Shown: piece after piece, positions 60,764 to 64,000 of the stretch | How positions within the stretch are numbered: the stretch's first letter is position 1 | Layout: each line of letters opens with the position of its first letter | Origin: DATFVJ01 sp963712955 | GTDB lineage: Bacteria; Actinomycetota; Actinomycetes; Streptosporangiales; Streptosporangiaceae | Assembly: GCA_963712955.1 (NCBI GenBank) | Contig: CAVQKF010000016.1 | Coordinates: 1 to 64,000 of the forward strand | Length of the DNA stretch: 64,000 nucleotides | Reading direction: 5' to 3' | Program-made: the position numbers and the translations under genes | Notes under the pieces: model-generated | Seen by the model: the letters and a program-made list of their open reading frames with translations, nothing else | Database searches by the model: none | Told to the model about the DNA's origin: nothing

Positions 60764-62407
60764 TCAGTCGAGGTAGTCGCGCAGCACCTGGGAACGGGAG
60801 GGGTGACGCAGCTTCGACATGGTTTTGGATTCGATCTGGCGGATCCGCTCCCTGGTCACGCCGTAGACCTTGCCGATCTCGTCGAGCGTCTTGGGCTGCC
60901 CGTCGGTGAGCCCGAACCGCATCGACACCACGCCCGCCTCACGCTCTGACAGCGTGTCGAGGACCGAGTGCAGTTGCTCCTGCAGCAAGGTGAAGCTGAC
61001 CGCCTCCCCTGGCTGGATCGCCTCGGAGTCCTCGATCAGGTCGCCGAACTCGCTGTCGCCGTCCTCACCGAGCGGGGTGTGGAGCGAGATCGGCTCACGG
61101 CCGTACTTCTGTACCTCGATGACCTTCTCTGGGGTCATGTCGAGCTCGGCCGCGAGCTCTTCTGGTGTTGGCTCACGGCCCAGATCCTGAAGCATCTGCC
61201 GCTGCACCCGGGCGAGCTTGTTGATCACTTCCACCATGTGCACTGGGATGCGGATCGTCCGCGCCTGATCGGCCATGGCACGGGTGATGGCCTGCCGGAT
61301 CCACCACGTCGCATAGGTGGAGAACTTGTATCCCTTGGTGTAGTCGAACTTCTCCACCGCGCGGATCAGGCCCAGATTGCCCTCCTGGATGAGATCCAGG
61401 AACAGCATGCCGCGCCCCGTGTACCGCTTCGCGAGCGACACCACCAGCCGCAGGTTCGCCTCGAGCAGATGGTTCTTGGCACGTCTGCCGTCCTCGGCGA
61501 TCCACTCCAGATCGGCCCGGCCATCGACGCTGAGCCGGGTGCGGTCGGCAGCGAGCTTCTCCTCGGCGAACAGCCCTGCCTCGATACGTTTCGCCAGCTC
61601 CACCTCCTGCTCGGCGTTGAGCAGCGGCACCTTCCCGATCTGCTTGAGATAATCCTTCACCGGGTCGGCGGTGGCGCCGGCAGCAGCGACCTGAGCCGCG
61701 GGGAGATCCTCGTCGTCGTCACCGTAGACGAACGCCTCGTCGTCCCCCTCGGCGTCGCCCGCCTTTCCCGCGGCCTGGTCCTCCACCTCCTGCTCGGCGG
61801 TCACGTCCTCGGGGCCGTCGCTGCCTTCCACGGCCTCCTCGGCCCCGGCCACATCGGCGGCTTCGTCCACGACCACGCTGATGTCCGCGGCGATCTCGTC
61901 GTCGGTGACATCGACCTCTTCGAGGTCGTCCAGGTCGGCAACGTCGTCGGGACCGACCAGGTCAAGGTCGTCAGCCTCGTCCACCGCACCGTCCGGGCCG
62001 ACGTCAAGCCCGTCCGGCCGTGATTCCGCTTCCAACGGCTGCGGCCCGGCAGGGCCCACCTCATCCGATCGGGGCCCGCCCTTCTTCCGAGGAGCGCGCT
62101 CCGCACCCGGAGCCGCCTCCGCGGTCGGCGCACCCGGAGCCGCCTCCGCGGTCGGCGCACCCGGAGCCGCCTCCGCGGTCGGCGCACCTGGAGCCGCCTC
62201 CGCGGTCGGCGCACCCGGAGCCGCCTCCGCGGTCGGCGCACCTGGAGCCGCCTCCGCGGTCGGCTCCCTCACTGCGCGCGGCCGCTTCCTCGCCGCGCCC
62301 CGGCGCACCTGCCCGGCATCCGTGCCTGGCGCGCCTTCAACTGACGCGGGCACGGTGTCATCCACAAGTGCGACCGCTGTTTCTCGCTGCTGTCTAGCCG
62401 GCGACAC
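60764..62407 (-). CDS. rpoD: Principal RNA polymerase sigma factor (HrdB/SigA type)
   Basis: A 547-residue group 1 sigma factor. Conserved regions are: 1.2 DPVKDYLKQIGKVPLL; 2 with KFSTYATWWIRQAITRAMADQARTIRIPVHM; 3 REPTPEELAAELD; and 4.2 TLDEIGKVYGVTRERIRQIESKT. The N-terminal 230 residues are acidic and disordered, as in actinobacterial HrdB. They include a (PTAEAAPGA)6 repeat. GTG 62407 has GGAGAGG seven bases upstream. It transcribes housekeeping genes. Confidence 0.96.
   Translation of the reverse strand: MSPARQQRETAVALVDDTVPASVEGAPGTDAGQVRRGAARKRPRAVREPTAEAAPGAPTAEAAPGAPTAEAAPGAPTAEAAPGAPTAEAAPGAPTAEAAPGAERAPRKKGGPRSDEVGPAGPQPLEAESRPDGLDVGPDGAVDEADDLDLVGPDDVADLDDLEEVDVTDDEIAADISVVVDEAADVAGAEEAVEGSDGPEDVTAEQEVEDQAAGKAGDAEGDDEAFVYGDDDEDLPAAQVAAAGATADPVKDYLKQIGKVPLLNAEQEVELAKRIEAGLFAEEKLAADRTRLSVDGRADLEWIAEDGRRAKNHLLEANLRLVVSLAKRYTGRGMLFLDLIQEGNLGLIRAVEKFDYTKGYKFSTYATWWIRQAITRAMADQARTIRIPVHMVEVINKLARVQRQMLQDLGREPTPEELAAELDMTPEKVIEVQKYGREPISLHTPLGEDGDSEFGDLIEDSEAIQPGEAVSFTLLQEQLHSVLDTLSEREAGVVSMRFGLTDGQPKTLDEIGKVYGVTRERIRQIESKTMSKLRHPSRSQVLRDYLD
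62098..62265. repeat. 27-bp tandem repeat, 6 copies, inside rpoD
   Basis: GGAGCCGCCTCCGCGGTCGG-CGCACC(C/T) is repeated six times with one alternating base, coding (PTAEAAPGA)n in the acidic extension of the sigma factor. Copy number should be variable between strains. Confidence 0.92.
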
Positions 62408-62581
62408 AGATACCTCTCCTGCGAACATCTGGCGAGATTCGGACCCTGCTGCGAGGACCCGGTTGCTTGGACCATCCCAGCCACCACACTAGGCCGCCCT
62501 GGACGGTGCATCGTCCAGATCGGGCGGTCTGACTCCTACGGTGGCCGGCGTCCCCCGGATTCTCACCTGCGCTCATGCGCA

Positions 62582-64000
62582 TCATTCGTGCGGCACCTGA
62601 AGTACAAGGACGGTGACATCATCGTCCTGCTCGTGACCGGCGAGCATCCGGTCCACGAGGTACTCGAGCAGCCTGTCAGGATGTGCGATCACCTCCGGGG
62701 ATGCCTGCCCGGCGACCGTGACGAGTTCGTCAAGGCCGGTGTCGAGGCCACGGTCGCGGCTCTCCACAAGTCCATCGGAGTACCAGACCGCGGTGTTGCC
62801 CTTGTGCAGCCGGAAAGCGTACTGCCTGCGCGGGCTCGCCCAGCCGAGCGGGGTGCCGGCGGGCGTGGTGTCCAGGCGTGGCGGGCCGCCGGAGGACAGT
62901 AGCAGGGGCGGCAGGTGGCCCGCGTTGCCACCCACGCCTTCCCCAGTAGCAGGATCGATCACCACGTAGGCAACCGTCGTTACCTGCTCCTCAAGCTCGG
63001 TGGCCGCGAACAAGCGGTCGAGCCCGGTGAGCACCGCCGCGGGGCGTGGGTCGGTCAGCGCGAGCGCACGAAGAGCATTGCGGACCCGGCCCATTCCCGC
63101 CGCAGCCGTGACCCCCTTCCCCATCACGTCGCCGACCGCTACCGCCAGGCGGCCATCCGCCAGCAGGAACGCGTCGTACCAGTCACCGCCGATTTCCATG
63201 TTGCTTGTGACAGGAAGATACCTGGCCTCGAGGACAATTCCTGGCACATCGGGCAACCGGTCCGGCAGCAGGCTGCGCTGCAGGGTTTCCGCGGTCGTGT
63301 GTTCACGCTCGAACAGTGTGGCGCGTTCGACCGCGAGGGCGCACTGACCGGCAAGCGCTTCGAGGAAGACCCGCTCTTCCTCTGTTATCTTCCTCGGCCG
63401 GGCGAAAGAGAACCTGAGTGCGCCAAGCGGCGCGCCGGCCGCGAGCAGGGGGAGCCCGGCCCACGCGCGTTCATCGGTGTGCTCAAGGAAGAGGCCGATG
63501 TTCACCTCAGGCTCGAAGTAGGCGCGCAGCGCATCCGGGGTCTCGATCAGGACAGGCCGCCGGGTGACAATCGCGGTCGTCATGATGCTCGGCCTGTCGA
63601 GCGGTATGTCGTCGCCATGTGAGCCAGGGCCGTCGGGGATCCCTACTGCGTTGATCGTCTTCAGCCGCAGCCGTTCGGGATCAATCAGGGCGACAGCGGA
63701 ACGGTCCGCGCCGATCGCCGACCTGCCGACCTCGGTAATCACCTCGACGACCTGCTCCACCGTGAGCGCCTCGGCGAGCATCGACGTTGCCTGCTGCAGC
63801 CTGGCCGTCCGCAGCGCCGCCGCGGACAGCTGCTCGGTCAGCCTGCCGCGCATCTCCTCCGCCTCACGCGCGCCGGTGACGTCGGTGTTGGCGCCGACCC
63901 ACTCGACCACTTCGCCTTCGCGCATGATGGGCACGGCCCGCACGTCGTAGTACCTGTACGCCCTGGACCGGGTGCGGACCCGGTACGAGGCGTCGAATAT
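62582..64000 (-). CDS. PAS-GAF-SpoIIE (PP2C) phosphatase, 5-prime end outside window
   Basis: The frame is open to the window edge. The visible 470 residues begin in a PAS domain (YRYYDVRAVPIMREGEVVEWVGANTDVT), then a linker helix, a GAF domain (VITEVGRSAIGADRSAVALIDPERLRL) and a PP2C-like SpoIIE domain. The last has LLPDRLPDVPG, NMEIGGDWYDAF, VGDVMGKGVTAA, GGNAGHLPPLLL and WYSDGLVESRDRG. Such proteins dephosphorylate anti-anti-sigma factors to switch stress sigma factors. Input and partner are unknown. Confidence 0.92.
   Translation of the reverse strand: MFDASYRVRTRSRAYRYYDVRAVPIMREGEVVEWVGANTDVTGAREAEEMRGRLTEQLSAAALRTARLQQATSMLAEALTVEQVVEVITEVGRSAIGADRSAVALIDPERLRLKTINAVGIPDGPGSHGDDIPLDRPSIMTTAIVTRRPVLIETPDALRAYFEPEVNIGLFLEHTDERAWAGLPLLAAGAPLGALRFSFARPRKITEEERVFLEALAGQCALAVERATLFEREHTTAETLQRSLLPDRLPDVPGIVLEARYLPVTSNMEIGGDWYDAFLLADGRLAVAVGDVMGKGVTAAAGMGRVRNALRALALTDPRPAAVLTGLDRLFAATELEEQVTTVAYVVIDPATGEGVGGNAGHLPPLLLSSGGPPRLDTTPAGTPLGWASPRRQYAFRLHKGNTAVWYSDGLVESRDRGLDTGLDELVTVAGQASPEVIAHPDRLLEYLVDRMLAGHEQDDDVTVLVLQVPHE

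Overview
The window is chromosomal DNA of a high-GC actinomycete. The evidence is the GC-rich codon use with many GTG and TTG starts, and a set of genes typical of Actinobacteria: a bcc-aa3 respiratory supercomplex (qcrCAB with ctaC, ctaD, ctaE and ctaF), an HrdB-type principal sigma factor with a long acidic N-terminus, DUF7455, DUF3043, DUF5304, PspA with PspAA, HtpX and PspAB, a PimB-prime type mannosyltransferase, and an AdoK-type kinase beside erpA. The order of the core genes resembles the conserved glk-trpD-cta-qcr chromosomal region of Streptomyces and its relatives. I cannot assign a genus.

Layout. (1) 1-7.2 kb holds a putative light and photooxidative-stress locus. DUF1365 protein and a cyclopropane-synthase-like methyltransferase lie on the plus strand. 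A cobalamin-binding MerR regulator (LitR/CarH type), an ECF sigma factor and a YbgA-type protein lie on the minus strand. Between the two arms sit a hairpin-rich stretch of about 900 bp, a DUF3800 protein and a decayed Nudix gene. (2) 7.4-21 kb is mostly core: secreted DUF4185-like protein, acyltransferase, hydrolase, glucokinase, lipid-binding protein, phosphoesterase, a shattered acyl-CoA ligase, mannosyltransferase, NlpC/P60 peptidase and an acyl-CoA carboxylase beta chain. (3) 21.2-22.75 kb is an IS200/IS605 element with intact TnpA and a dead TnpB. (4) 22.8-40.4 kb holds an exonuclease, an Lrp-like protein, trpD, the cytochrome bcc-aa3 genes, L,D-transpeptidase, ctaG, a NifS/TusA sulfur pair, adenosine kinase and erpA. 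(5) 40.6-50.7 kb holds nadA, the psp/htpX operon, aldo-keto reductase, Nudix, a CobU-like protein and a sugar kinase. (6) 51-52.2 kb is a decayed toxin-antitoxin and repeat region. (7) 52.2-64 kb holds a second type IIA topoisomerase pair (ParC/ParE-like), DUF7455, PPK2, a small GntR/accessory island, rpoD and a PAS-GAF-SpoIIE phosphatase cut by the window end.

Three patterns cut across these regions. First, two copies of a previously unlabelled MITE-like element (45480-45685 and 60123-60385) share near-identical terminal inverted repeats and a large internal hairpin. Second, short tandem repeats of about 12-36 bp occur in many places, both between genes and in frame inside core proteins (RpoD, ParC-like, CtaC, NifS-like, QcrB). 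Third, single-base frameshifts break many genes that should be essential (qcrC, qcrA, ctaG, the NlpC and L,D-transpeptidase genes). This suggests uncorrected indels in the assembly as much as real decay.

How the genes work together: the qcr and cta genes with ctaG make the terminal respiratory chain, and the NifS-like, TusA and ErpA proteins handle sulfur and Fe-S supply. The psp/htpX operon guards the membrane. RpoD, the topoisomerase pair and DUF7455 form the conserved transcription and DNA-topology neighbourhood.
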